From NCBI RefSeq assembly GCF_004358165.1, contig NZ_SMTG01000002.1, positions 186,001-250,000 on the forward strand: a stretch of 64,000 nucleotides of DNA, given 5' to 3'. Position numbers and translations under genes: made by a program. Shown here piece after piece: positions 56,039-64,000 of this stretch (positions within the stretch are counted from its first letter, which is position 1; the number at the start of each line of letters is the position of its first letter). This DNA comes from Luteimonas terrae. Lineage in GTDB: Bacteria; Pseudomonadota; Gammaproteobacteria; Xanthomonadales; Xanthomonadaceae. Under the pieces are notes generated by a model that saw only the letters and a program-made list of their open reading frames with translations, was not told the origin of the DNA and did no database searches.

Positions 56039-56067
56039 CGGGCGATCGCACTTGAGTGCATCGCCCG
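56039..56067 (+). promoter_or_regulatory. Hairpin at the 5' end of the nuo leader
   Basis: GGGCGAT-C-GCAC, loop TTGA, GTGC-ATCGCCC: an 11-pair stem with one bulged C (56040-56066), extended by C56039-G56067. It would stand at the very 5' end of the message from the putative promoter. No U tract follows, so it is not a simple terminator. Confidence 0.55.
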
Positions 56068-56158
56068 GACTTCGTGAAGCACACACTGCTTCGAGAATGC
56101 GGCGTCACAGGCGCCGAGCCAAGGCCGCGATTGCGGCCGTAGCCGAGAGAACATCCGA

Positions 56159-56515
56159 GTGCTGGCCGAATATCTGCCGACCCTGCTGTTCCTGATCGTT
56201 GCCACGGGGATCGGCATTGCCTTGCTGATCATTGGCAACCTGCTGGGGCCCAAGCGCCCGACGCTGGAGAAGCTGTCGCCGTACGAGTGCGGATTCGAAG
56301 CATTCGAAGACGCGCGCATGCAGTTCGACGTCCGCTATTACCTCATCGCGATCCAGTTCATCGTCTTCGATCTGGAAATCATCTTCATCGTGCCCTGGGC
56401 GACCGTGTTCCGCGAACTCGGCATGCTGGGCCTGATCGAGATGGGCATCTTCGCCGGCATGCTGCTGCTCGGCTTCGTCTATGTGTGGAAGAGGGGAGCG
56501 CTGGAATGGGAGTGA
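56159..56515 (+). CDS. nuoA: NADH-quinone oxidoreductase subunit A
   Basis: Small membrane subunit of respiratory complex I. Starts at GTG 56159; no ATG fits. The 118 residues have three membrane helices (about 6-28, 63-82, 88-108) and the conserved loop [25 protein letters not shown] with the Cys39-type switch region (Cys44). First gene of nuoA-H. Overlaps nuoB by ten bases. Confidence 0.95.
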   Translation: MLAEYLPTLLFLIVATGIGIALLIIGNLLGPKRPTLEKLSPYECGFEAFEDARMQFDVRYYLIAIQFIVFDLEIIFIVPWATVFRELGMLGLIEMGIFAGMLLLGFVYVWKRGALEWE

Positions 56516-57084
56516 ACCAGACCGTCGCGCGCCTGATGAACAACCCGCTGCCGGAAGGCCGGGTCGACGACATCCTGCGCCCGGAAGGCGAGAACCCGCT
56601 GCTCGAGCGCGGTTTCGTCACGACCAGTTCCGATGTGCTGCTCAACTGGGCGCGCACGGGTTCGATGTGGCCGATGACCTTCGGTCTGGCCTGCTGCGCG
56701 GTGGAAATGATGCACGCCGGTGCGGCGCGCCTCGACCTCGACCGCTACGGCGTCGTGTTCCGCCCGTCGCCGCGCCAGTCGGACGTGATGATCGTGGCCG
56801 GCACGCTGGTCAACAAGATGGCCCCGGCGCTGCGCAAGGTCTACGACCAGATGCCGGACCCGAAGTGGGTCATCTCGATGGGCAGCTGCGCCAACGGCGG
56901 CGGCTACTACCACTACTCGTATTCGGTGGTGCGCGGTTGCGACCGCATCGTGCCGGTCGACGTCTACGTGCCGGGCTGCCCGCCGACCGCCGAAGCGCTG
57001 GTCTACGGCATCCTGCAGCTGCAGAAGAAGATCCGCCGCGCGACCAATTTCGGCGAGACCAAGACGGGGCTGCGCGATGCGTGA
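56506..57084 (+). CDS. nuoB: NADH-quinone oxidoreductase subunit B
   Basis: Carries Fe-S cluster N2, the last before quinone. The 192 residues contain the paired Cys63-Cys64 in [10 protein letters not shown] and the further ligands in [12 protein letters not shown] and [14 protein letters not shown] 56506 overlaps the nuoA end. The frame opens further upstream inside nuoA, but that part is a shadow. The end overlaps nuoC by eight bases. Confidence 0.96.
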   Translation: MGVNQTVARLMNNPLPEGRVDDILRPEGENPLLERGFVTTSSDVLLNWARTGSMWPMTFGLACCAVEMMHAGAARLDLDRYGVVFRPSPRQSDVMIVAGTLVNKMAPALRKVYDQMPDPKWVISMGSCANGGGYYHYSYSVVRGCDRIVPVDVYVPGCPPTAEALVYGILQLQKKIRRATNFGETKTGLRDA

Positions 57085-57835
57085 GTCCGCTACCGAATTC
57101 GCGGCGCGTCTGCGCGCGCGTTTCCCCGAGGCCGATGTCGCCGTCGCGCTGCCGCGCGGCGAGATCACGCTGACCACGGCCGGTGACTGGCTCGAGGCCG
57201 CGCGCGCGTTGCGCGACGAGCTCGGCTTCGAATCGCTGATCGACCTGTGCGGCGTCGACTATCTCGGCCACGGCAGCGACGAGTGGGACACCGATGTCTC
57301 CTCGGAAGGCTTCAGCCGTGGCGTCGAAGGCCGTGGTCCCGGCCGCTTCAAGTTCGGTGAAGAGCCGAGCCGCCAGACCTCGCAGCCGCAGAGTGAAGCC
57401 GGCATCCCGGTGCCGCAGCGTCGTTTCGCCGCGGTCGCGCAGCTGCTGTCGATCCAGCACAACCAGCGCGTGACGCTGAAGTGCTTCGCGCCGAGCGACG
57501 ACCTGCCGGTCGTGTCTTCGCTGGTCGGCCTGTGGCCGGTCGCGAACTGGTTCGAGCGCGAGGCCTTCGACCTGTTCGGCGTGATCTTCGAAGGCCACCC
57601 GGACCTGCGCCGCATCCTGACCGACTACGGTTTCGTCGGTCATCCGTTCCGCAAGGATTTCCCGTTGATCGGCAACGTCGAAGTGCGTTACGACGCCGAG
57701 CGCAAGCGCGTCGTGTACGAGCCCGTGACCTCGGTCGAGCCGCGCGTCGGCGTGCCGCGCGTGATCCGCGAGGATGCCCGCTTCGCGACCGCGAGCGCCG
57801 AGCAGATGACCCGTCGTGCGGAGGCCGCCAAGTGA
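57077..57835 (+). CDS. nuoC: NADH-quinone oxidoreductase subunit C
   Basis: Peripheral subunit in the quinone module (30-kDa subunit family). The 252 residues have the family block [39 protein letters not shown], here with [10 protein letters not shown], near 155-190. Between VDYLG and AAVAQLLS about 40 residues rich in Ser, Gly and Glu (about 70-112) form an insertion absent from E. coli. NuoC and NuoD are separate proteins here, fused in E. coli. The stop overlaps nuoD (GTGA). Confidence 0.95.
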   Translation: MRESATEFAARLRARFPEADVAVALPRGEITLTTAGDWLEAARALRDELGFESLIDLCGVDYLGHGSDEWDTDVSSEGFSRGVEGRGPGRFKFGEEPSRQTSQPQSEAGIPVPQRRFAAVAQLLSIQHNQRVTLKCFAPSDDLPVVSSLVGLWPVANWFEREAFDLFGVIFEGHPDLRRILTDYGFVGHPFRKDFPLIGNVEVRYDAERKRVVYEPVTSVEPRVGVPRVIREDARFATASAEQMTRRAEAAK

Positions 57836-59145
57836 GCGCCGTCCCGACCACCTCGCTGCATGCCAACGCCACGCCCAGCGCGGCCGCGCTCAAGCAGGAA
57901 ATCCGCAACTACACGTTCAACTTCGGTCCCCAGCATCCGTCCGCGCACGGCGTGCTGCGCCTGATCCTGGAGATGGACGGCGAGACCGTGATGCGCGCCG
58001 ATCCGCACATCGGCCTGCTGCACCGTGGTACCGAGAAGCTGGCCGAGTCCAAGCCGTTCAACCAGTCGATCGGTTACATGGACCGTCTCGACTACGTGTC
58101 GATGATGTGCAACGAGCACGCCTACGTGCGTGCCATCGAGACGCTGATCGGCATCGAGGCACCCGAGCGCGCGCAGTGGATCCGCACGCTGTTCGACGAG
58201 ATCACCCGCATCCTCAACCACCTGATGTGGGTGGGCTCGAATGCGCTCGATCTCGGCGCGATGGCGGTGATGCTCTACGCGTTCCGCGAGCGCGAAGAGC
58301 TGATGGACGTCTACGAGGCGGTCAGTGGCGCGCGCATGCACGCGGCCTACTACCGTCCCGGTGGCGTGTACCGCGACCTGCCCGAGCGCATGCCGCAGTA
58401 CGCCGAGTCGCGCTGGCGCAAGGGCGAGAAGCTCAAGCGCTTCAACAAGTGGCGCGAAGGCTCGATGCTCGATTACCTCGAAGCGTTCGCGAAGGATTTC
58501 CCGCGCCGCGTCGACGAGTACGAGACCCTGCTCACCGACAACCGCATCTGGAAGCAGCGCACCGTCGGCATCGGCGTGATCTCCCCGGAGATGGCCAAGG
58601 CTTGGGGCATGACCGGCCCGATGCTGCGTGGCTCGGGCGTCGAGTGGGATCTGCGCAAGACCCAGCCGTATGCCAAGTACGCGGATGTCGATTTCGACAT
58701 CGCGGTGGGCGTCAACGGCGACTGCTACGACCGCTATCTCGTGCGCGTGTTCGAAATGCGCGAGTCGGCCAGGATCATCCAGCAGTGCGTCAACTGGCTG
58801 CGGGCCAACCCGGGCCCGGTCATGCTGGACAACTACAAGGTGTCGCCGCCCTCCCGCGAGGAGATGAAGGACGACATGGAAGCGCTGATCCACCACTTCA
58901 AGCTGTTCACCGAGGGCTATTCCGTGCCCGCCGGCGAGACCTACAGCGCAGTGGAAGCCCCCAAGGGCGAGTTCGGCTGCTACCTGGTCTCCGACGGCGC
59001 GAACAAGCCGTTCCGCGTGCATCTGCGCGCGCCCGGCTTCGCACACCTCTCGTCGATGGACGCCATCACCAGCGGGCACATGCTGTCCGACGTGGTGGCG
59101 ATGATCGGCACCTATGACATCGTGTTCGGAGAAGTCGACCGATGA
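57832..59145 (+). CDS. nuoD: NADH-quinone oxidoreductase subunit D
   Basis: 49-kDa subunit lining the quinone site. The 437 residues start at GTG 57832, overlapping nuoC, with about 20 poorly conserved residues before [19 protein letters not shown]. The HPSAHG quinone-site His, [18 protein letters not shown] and the end [30 protein letters not shown], split at residues 407-437, are typical. Overlaps nuoE by four bases. Confidence 0.96.
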   Translation: MSAVPTTSLHANATPSAAALKQEIRNYTFNFGPQHPSAHGVLRLILEMDGETVMRADPHIGLLHRGTEKLAESKPFNQSIGYMDRLDYVSMMCNEHAYVRAIETLIGIEAPERAQWIRTLFDEITRILNHLMWVGSNALDLGAMAVMLYAFREREELMDVYEAVSGARMHAAYYRPGGVYRDLPERMPQYAESRWRKGEKLKRFNKWREGSMLDYLEAFAKDFPRRVDEYETLLTDNRIWKQRTVGIGVISPEMAKAWGMTGPMLRGSGVEWDLRKTQPYAKYADVDFDIAVGVNGDCYDRYLVRVFEMRESARIIQQCVNWLRANPGPVMLDNYKVSPPSREEMKDDMEALIHHFKLFTEGYSVPAGETYSAVEAPKGEFGCYLVSDGANKPFRVHLRAPGFAHLSSMDAITSGHMLSDVVAMIGTYDIVFGEVDR

Positions 59146-59669
59146 AGGCGACCGGAAATTTCGAGAACGCCCGCAACGTCGACCCGATGGTCGTGCTCAG
59201 CGGCGACACGCGCGCGCACATCGACCACTGGCTGACCAAGTTCCCGCCCGACCGCAAGCGTTCGGCGGTGCTCCAGGGCCTGTTCGCGGCGCAGGAGCAG
59301 AACGGCGGTTATCTGACCGACGAGCTGATCGCCGGCGTGGCCAAGTATCTGGACCTGCCGCCGGTGTGGGCCTACGAGGTCGCGACGTTCTATTCGATGT
59401 TCGAGACCGAGAAGGTCGGCCGCAACAACGTCGCCTTCTGCACCAACATCAGCTGCTGGCTCAACGGCGCCGAGGATCTCGTCGCGCATGCGGAGAAGAA
59501 GCTCGGCTGCAAGCTGGGTGAATCCAGCGCCGACGGCCGCGTCTTCCTCAAGCGCGAGGAAGAGTGCGTCGCCGCGTGCTGCGGTGCGCCGGTCGTGGTC
59601 ATCAACGGTCATTACCACGAGAAGCTCACGCCCGAAGCGGTGGACGAGCTGATCGACGGTCTGAAGTAA
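59142..59669 (+). CDS. nuoE: NADH-quinone oxidoreductase subunit E
   Basis: 24-kDa subunit with [2Fe-2S] cluster N1a. The 175 residues hold the ligands Cys100, Cys105 (FCTNISC), Cys142 and Cys146 ([10 protein letters not shown]) in the usual spacing. ATG 59142 overlaps the nuoD stop (ATGA). nuoF begins 14 bases after its stop. Confidence 0.96.
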   Translation: MKATGNFENARNVDPMVVLSGDTRAHIDHWLTKFPPDRKRSAVLQGLFAAQEQNGGYLTDELIAGVAKYLDLPPVWAYEVATFYSMFETEKVGRNNVAFCTNISCWLNGAEDLVAHAEKKLGCKLGESSADGRVFLKREEECVAACCGAPVVVINGHYHEKLTPEAVDELIDGLK

Positions 59670-59683
59670 GGCATCGCGCGGAC

Positions 59684-61051
59684 ATGGCACATCACCATCC
59701 CAAGTCTTCCGAAGGTTACGGGCCCGTCGGGCCGGCGCCCAAGGAACACCAGGCGGTCTACACCACGCTGCATTTCGACAAGCCGTGGTCCTACGAGAAC
59801 TACCTCAAGACGGGTGGTTACAGCGCGCTGCGCAAGATCCTCGAAGAGAAGATCCCGCCGGCCGACGTGATCGAGATGGTCAAGCAGTCGGGCCTGCGCG
59901 GCCGCGGCGGCGCGGGCTTCCCGACCGGTCTGAAGTGGAGCTTCATGCCCAAGGGCGAGATGCAGAAGTACATCCTCTGCAATTCGGACGAGTCCGAGCC
60001 GGGCACCGCCAAGGACCGCGACATCCTGCGTTACAACCCGCATGCGGTCATCGAGGGCATGGCGATCGCGTGCTACGCGACCGGCTCGACGGTGGCCTAC
60101 AACTACCTGCGCGGCGAGTTCCACCACGAGCCCTTCGAACATCTGGAAGAGGCCACCGCCGAAGCCTATGCGAACGGCTGGCTGGGCAAGAACATCCTCG
60201 GCAGCGGCGTCGACGTCGATCTGTACAACGCGCTCGGCGCGGGCGCCTACATCTGCGGCGAGGAAACCGCGCTGATGGAATCGCTGGAAGGCAAGAAAGG
60301 CCAGCCGCGCTTCAAGCCGCCGTTCCCGGCCAACTTCGGCCTCTACGGCAAGCCGACGACGATCAACAACACCGAGACCTACGCCTCGGTGCCGGCCATC
60401 GTGCGCAACGGCGCGCAGTGGTTCATGGAGCTGGGCAAGCCCAACAACGGCGGCTGCAAGATCTTCTCGGTCTCCGGTCACGTGGCGAAGCCGGGCAACC
60501 ACGAGATCCGCCTGGGCACGCCGTTCGCCGAGCTGCTCGAGATGTGCGGCGGCATGCGCGAAGGCCGCACGATCAAGGGCGTGATTCCGGGTGGTTCCTC
60601 GATGCCGGTGCTGCCGGGCGAGACCATGATGGGTCTGACGATGGACTACGACGCCCTGCAGAAGGCCGGTTCCGGTCTCGGCTCGGGCGCGGTCATCGTC
60701 ATGGACGACACCACGTGCATGGTGCGCGCCTGCCAACGCATCGCGCGCTTCTACTACAAGGAAAGCTGCGGCCAGTGCACGCCGTGCCGCGAAGGCACCG
60801 GCTGGATGTACCGCATGCTGACCCGCATCGCCACGCACACCGCGACGGTCGAAGACCTGCAGATGCTGCGGGCCGCGGCCGGCCAGATCGAGGGACACAC
60901 CATCTGCGCCTTCGGTGAAGCGGCCGCATGGCCGGTGCAGGGCTTCCTGCGTCATTTCTGGGACGAGTTCGAGTACGCGATCGTGAACAAGCGCTTCCTC
61001 GTCGACGACCAGCGCAACGGCACCGTGGTGCCCAAGGCGGTGGCCGCATGA
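59684..61051 (+). CDS. nuoF: NADH-quinone oxidoreductase subunit F
   Basis: 51-kDa subunit that oxidises NADH with FMN. The 455 residues have the FMN/NADH loop [15 protein letters not shown] near 73-87, [29 protein letters not shown] and the N3 cluster motif [15 protein letters not shown] near 362 with a later Cys in HTICAFG. A His-rich start (AHHHPK) precedes the conserved part. ATG 59684; overlaps nuoG by four bases. Confidence 0.97.
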   Translation: MAHHHPKSSEGYGPVGPAPKEHQAVYTTLHFDKPWSYENYLKTGGYSALRKILEEKIPPADVIEMVKQSGLRGRGGAGFPTGLKWSFMPKGEMQKYILCNSDESEPGTAKDRDILRYNPHAVIEGMAIACYATGSTVAYNYLRGEFHHEPFEHLEEATAEAYANGWLGKNILGSGVDVDLYNALGAGAYICGEETALMESLEGKKGQPRFKPPFPANFGLYGKPTTINNTETYASVPAIVRNGAQWFMELGKPNNGGCKIFSVSGHVAKPGNHEIRLGTPFAELLEMCGGMREGRTIKGVIPGGSSMPVLPGETMMGLTMDYDALQKAGSGLGSGAVIVMDDTTCMVRACQRIARFYYKESCGQCTPCREGTGWMYRMLTRIATHTATVEDLQMLRAAAGQIEGHTICAFGEAAAWPVQGFLRHFWDEFEYAIVNKRFLVDDQRNGTVVPKAVAA

Positions 61052-63291
61052 GCGCACAGCCGGTGAATCCGGACCTGCCGCCCGACCACGTCACCGTCTT
61101 CATCGACGGCGTCGAACTGGCCGCGCCCAAGGGCTCGATGATCATCCATGCCGCCGACAAGGCCGGCATTCCGATCCCGCGTTTCTGCTATCACGACAAG
61201 CTCGCGATCGCCGCGAACTGCCGCATGTGCCTGGTCGACACCGAAGTCGGCGGCCGCGGTGCGCCCAAGCCGTCACCGGCCTGCGCCACGCCGGTGATGG
61301 ACGGCCTGAAGGTCTTCACGCGCAACGACAAGGCGCTCAAGGCCCAGCGCAACGTGATGGAGTTCCTGCTGATCAACCATCCGCTCGACTGCCCGATCTG
61401 CGATCAGGGCGGCGAGTGCGAGCTGCAGGATCTCTCGCTCGGCTACGGCCGTTCGGTCAGCCGCTTCGCCGAGCGCAAGCGCGTGGTCGCCGACGAGGAC
61501 CTCGGTCCGCTGGTCGCGACCGAGATGACCCGCTGCATCCAGTGCACGCGCTGCGTGCGCTTCACCGCGGAAATCGCCGGCACCTACGAGCTGGGCGGCA
61601 TGCAGCGCGGCGAGAACCTGCAGATCGGCACCTACGACGGCAAGCCGCTGACGACCGAACTGTCGGGCAACGTCATCGACGTGTGTCCGGTCGGCGCGCT
61701 GACCAACAAGGTGTTCCGTTTCCGTGCGCGTCCGTGGGAACTGATCGCACGCGAATCGCTGGGCGCGCACGACGCGCTGGGCAGCAACCTGTTCCATCAC
61801 CTGCGCCGTGGCGACGTGATGCGCACCGTGCCGCGCGACAACGAAGCGGTCAACGAGTGCTGGATCTCCGATCGTGACCGTTACTCGCACCAGGGCCTGT
61901 CGGCCGACGACCGCGCGGTGCGTCCGCTGGTCAAGGATGGCGGCGAGTGGCGTGAGGCTTCATGGGAAGACGCATTGACCCGCGCGGAAAGCATCCTGCG
62001 CGACAACGCCGCCGACCAGCTCGGCGTGCTGGTGCACCCGGCCACCTCGAACGAGGAGGGCGCGCTGCTCGCGCGTCTGGCCGACGCCCTGGGCACCGGC
62101 AATCTCGACCACCGCATCGCCCAGCGCGACCTGTCGGATGGCGCCGTCGCCGAAGCCTTCGCGATGCCGGTCGCCGAACTCGACAAGGCCGACGTGGTGC
62201 TGCTGGTCGGCTCCAACCTGCGCCACGAAGTGCCGCTGCTGCACCACCGCGTGCGCCAGGCTTGGACCCGTGGTGCCAAGGTCTACGTGGTCAACCCGGT
62301 CGATTTCGACTTCACCTTCGACATCGAAGACAAGGCCATCGTCGCGCCGTCGCAGATCGCAGCGACGCTGCAGGTCGCCGAACTCGGTGACGCGCTGCGC
62401 GGTGCGAAGCACGCGGCGATCATCGTCGGCGCGCAGGCGGAAGCCAGCGCGCACGCGGCCGATATCCGCAAGGCGGCCGCCGCGCTCGCGTCGAGCACCG
62501 GCGCTTCGTTGTGCCGCATTCCGCAGGGTGCGAACGCGCTCGGCCTGACGCGTGCCGGCGTGCTGCCGACCTCGCGCGATGCCAATGCGATGCTCGCCGA
62601 GACGCGCGGCGCCTACGTGATCTACGGCATCGAGCCGGGTCTGGATTTCGCCGACCAGGCGAAGGCGCTCAAGGCGCTGGGTGCGGCGCAGGTCGTGGCC
62701 TTCAGCCACTTCGCCTGCCAGTCCACGCGTCAGGTCGCCGACGTGATCCTGCCGATCGGCGCGCTCGCGGAGATCGACGCCACGCTGACCAACCTCGAAG
62801 GTCGCAGCCAGCAGGCCACCGCCGCCGGCAAGCTGCCGGGTGACGCGCGTGCCGGCTGGCGCGTGCTGCGCGCACTCGGTGGTGCGATGGAACTGGCCGG
62901 TTTCGACTTCACCGATCTCGCCGGTCTGCGTGCCGGCCTGCAGGCCAGGGCCGTGCAGGTCGCCGCGTCGAATGCGCCGGTCGTCGACGGTGACGGTCTG
63001 GAACTGGCCGTGACCCAGGCGATCTACCGCGTCGACGGCCTGACCCGTCGTGCGGCGGCGCTGCAGTCGCACCCGCTCAACGTCGGTCCGCGCATCGTGC
63101 TGCATCCCGACGACGCGTCCGCCAACGGCGTCGCCGACGGCGGCATGGCCAAGGTCGCCAATGCGGTCGGCACCGCGACGCTGCAGGTGGCGGTCGACGA
63201 CCGTGTCGCGCCGGGCGCGGCATGGGTGGAATCGGGCTATGGCGCCACGGCTGCGCTGGCGGCCGGCAAGGTCAAGGTGGTGGCGGCATGA
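61048..63291 (+). CDS. nuoG: NADH-quinone oxidoreductase subunit G
   Basis: 75-kDa Fe-S subunit, 747 residues. N-terminal ferredoxin domain with [15 protein letters not shown] and later Cys in SPACATP ([2Fe-2S]), then the His/Cys motif [14 protein letters not shown], then [10 protein letters not shown] with VCPVGAL ([4Fe-4S] clusters). The molybdopterin-oxidoreductase-like part follows to the end. The extra N7 cluster motif found in E. coli and Thermus (CxxCxxxCx27C) is not evident. Overlaps nuoF and nuoH by ATGA. Confidence 0.96.
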   Translation: MSAQPVNPDLPPDHVTVFIDGVELAAPKGSMIIHAADKAGIPIPRFCYHDKLAIAANCRMCLVDTEVGGRGAPKPSPACATPVMDGLKVFTRNDKALKAQRNVMEFLLINHPLDCPICDQGGECELQDLSLGYGRSVSRFAERKRVVADEDLGPLVATEMTRCIQCTRCVRFTAEIAGTYELGGMQRGENLQIGTYDGKPLTTELSGNVIDVCPVGALTNKVFRFRARPWELIARESLGAHDALGSNLFHHLRRGDVMRTVPRDNEAVNECWISDRDRYSHQGLSADDRAVRPLVKDGGEWREASWEDALTRAESILRDNAADQLGVLVHPATSNEEGALLARLADALGTGNLDHRIAQRDLSDGAVAEAFAMPVAELDKADVVLLVGSNLRHEVPLLHHRVRQAWTRGAKVYVVNPVDFDFTFDIEDKAIVAPSQIAATLQVAELGDALRGAKHAAIIVGAQAEASAHAADIRKAAAALASSTGASLCRIPQGANALGLTRAGVLPTSRDANAMLAETRGAYVIYGIEPGLDFADQAKALKALGAAQVVAFSHFACQSTRQVADVILPIGALAEIDATLTNLEGRSQQATAAGKLPGDARAGWRVLRALGGAMELAGFDFTDLAGLRAGLQARAVQVAASNAPVVDGDGLELAVTQAIYRVDGLTRRAAALQSHPLNVGPRIVLHPDDASANGVADGGMAKVANAVGTATLQVAVDDRVAPGAAWVESGYGATAALAAGKVKVVAA

Positions 63292-64000
63292 GTGTCACGA
63301 ATACCGCAACGCTGCTCGGTGACGTCACCGCGCCGCTGCACGACTGGCTGCTGTCGCTGGGCGCGATCGGTCTGATCCTCTGGACCGTGCTCAAGATCCT
63401 CGTGATCGCGATGCCGGTGATCATCGCCGTCGCGTTCTACGTGGTCTGGGAGCGCAAGCTGCTCGGCTGGATGCACCAGCGCCACGGACCGATGTACGTG
63501 GGCATGGGCATCTTCCAGGCCTTCGCCGACGTCTTCAAACTGCTGTTCAAGGAAGTCATCCAGCCGACCCGTGCGCAGCGCGTGCTGTTCGTGCTGGCGC
63601 CGCTGATCACGCTCGCGCCCGCATTCGCGGCCTGGGCGGTGGTGCCCTTTGATGCGCAGCTGGTGCTCTCGAACGCCAACGCCGGTCTGCTGTACCTGCT
63701 GGCGATGACGTCGCTTGGCATCTACGGCATCATCCTCGCCGGCTGGGCGTCGAACTCGAAGTACGCCTTCCTCGGTGCGATGCGCGCCTCGGCGCAGATG
63801 ATCAGCTACGAAATCGCGATGGGCTTCGCCCTGGTCGGTGTGATGGTCGCCTCGGGCAGCCTCAACCTCAGCGAGATCGTCATGGCACAGGCCGGCGGCA
63901 AGGGCCTCTTCAGCTGGTTCTGGCTGCCGCTGCTGCCGCTGTTCGTGATCTATTTTGTGTCCGGCGTGGCCGAGACCAACCGCGCGCCCTTCGACGTCGT
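63288..64000 (+). CDS. nuoH: NADH-quinone oxidoreductase subunit H, N-terminal part (cut by window end)
   Basis: Membrane subunit forming part of the quinone chamber. The first 237 residues are visible and stay open to the last base. ATG 63288 overlaps the nuoG stop. Membrane helices are clear near 20-50, 100-120, 130-150, 170-190 and 215-230. [34 protein letters not shown] and [11 protein letters not shown] are the family's conserved loops. The rest of the operon (nuoI-N) should continue beyond the window. Confidence 0.96.
   Translation, partial: MSVTNTATLLGDVTAPLHDWLLSLGAIGLILWTVLKILVIAMPVIIAVAFYVVWERKLLGWMHQRHGPMYVGMGIFQAFADVFKLLFKEVIQPTRAQRVLFVLAPLITLAPAFAAWAVVPFDAQLVLSNANAGLLYLLAMTSLGIYGIILAGWASNSKYAFLGAMRASAQMISYEIAMGFALVGVMVASGSLNLSEIVMAQAGGKGLFSWFWLPLLPLFVIYFVSGVAETNRAPFDV

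Larger units (their letters stand above)
55873..56158. other. Intergenic region upstream of the nuo operon
   Basis: The gap from the tRNA to nuoA is 346 bases. After the tRNA terminator, 55873-55995 shows no gene or repeat that I recognise and is poorer in GC than its surroundings. The nuo promoter and leader hairpin listed separately take up 56000-56067; the remaining 90 bases are leader. Confidence 0.6.

Noticed and set aside
56040-56066. The nuo leader hairpin as a rho-independent terminator
   Set aside because: No run of T follows on either strand, and a good terminator already stands at 55846-55872.
1-64000. CRISPR array, prophage, integrase or toxin-antitoxin pair
   Set aside because: I looked for regularly spaced direct repeats, phage or recombinase motifs and paired small genes and found none; the repeats present are isolated inverted ones.

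Overview
The window is a contiguous piece of a high-GC gammaproteobacterial chromosome, most likely Xanthomonadaceae/Lysobacteraceae (Lysobacter, Luteimonas, Xanthomonas relatives). The basis is very GC-rich codon use, the gene set (TraB/GumN protein, FimV, TrpI-like regulator beside trpBA, MutL with the endonuclease motif of bacteria lacking MutH, unfused nuoC and nuoD) and the order tpiA-secG-tRNA-Leu-nuo. Almost every base is in a gene and most genes are core housekeeping genes. Many starts overlap the preceding stop (ATGA, GTGA, TGATG).

Layout. 1-5135: end of pcnB, then folK, panB, panC, panD, pgi. 5322-14330: queG and nnr facing apart, then tsaE, an AmiC-type amidase, mutL, a DUF1684 lipoprotein, a TraB/GumN protein and an RsxB-like ferredoxin. 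14369-16441: metG. 16579-22284: a lower-GC block on the minus strand (DUF2147 protein, S9 peptidase, large TonB-dependent receptor) that separates metG from mrp, which are neighbours in E. coli. 22616-34280: mrp, dcd, HIT protein and dienelactone hydrolase, rimO, a small secreted protein, siderophore-interacting protein, a lipoprotein, greB, a HerA-like ATPase, an MltD-like transglycosylase, psd and a Sco protein. 34393-49244: prmB, aroC, a 2-hydroxyacid dehydrogenase, asd, fimV, truA, a small outer-membrane protein, trpF, a TrpI-like regulator facing trpBA, accD, glmM. 49261-54320: an accessory stretch between glmM and tpiA with a 2-oxoglutarate oxygenase, a DUF481 protein, and an amicyanin-like cupredoxin overlapping a GGDEF-EAL c-di-GMP protein. 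54394-64000: tpiA, secG, tRNA-Leu(GAG), and nuoA to nuoH (nuoH cut by the window end).

Together the genes cover coenzyme A and folate precursor supply, NAD(P)HX and queuosine tRNA metabolism, mismatch repair, ribosome and release-factor modification, murein turnover, aromatic amino acid and aspartate-family biosynthesis, fatty acid and murein precursor synthesis, and respiratory complex I. The unusual parts are the low-GC peptidase/receptor block, the cupredoxin/c-di-GMP pair, three composite GC-rich inverted repeats at gene ends, a REP-like cluster before aroC, and several promoter arrangements: overlapping divergent -10 boxes between queG and nnr, and paired inverted repeats between the TrpI-like gene and trpB. 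I see no CRISPR array, transposase, integrase, rRNA or phage gene.
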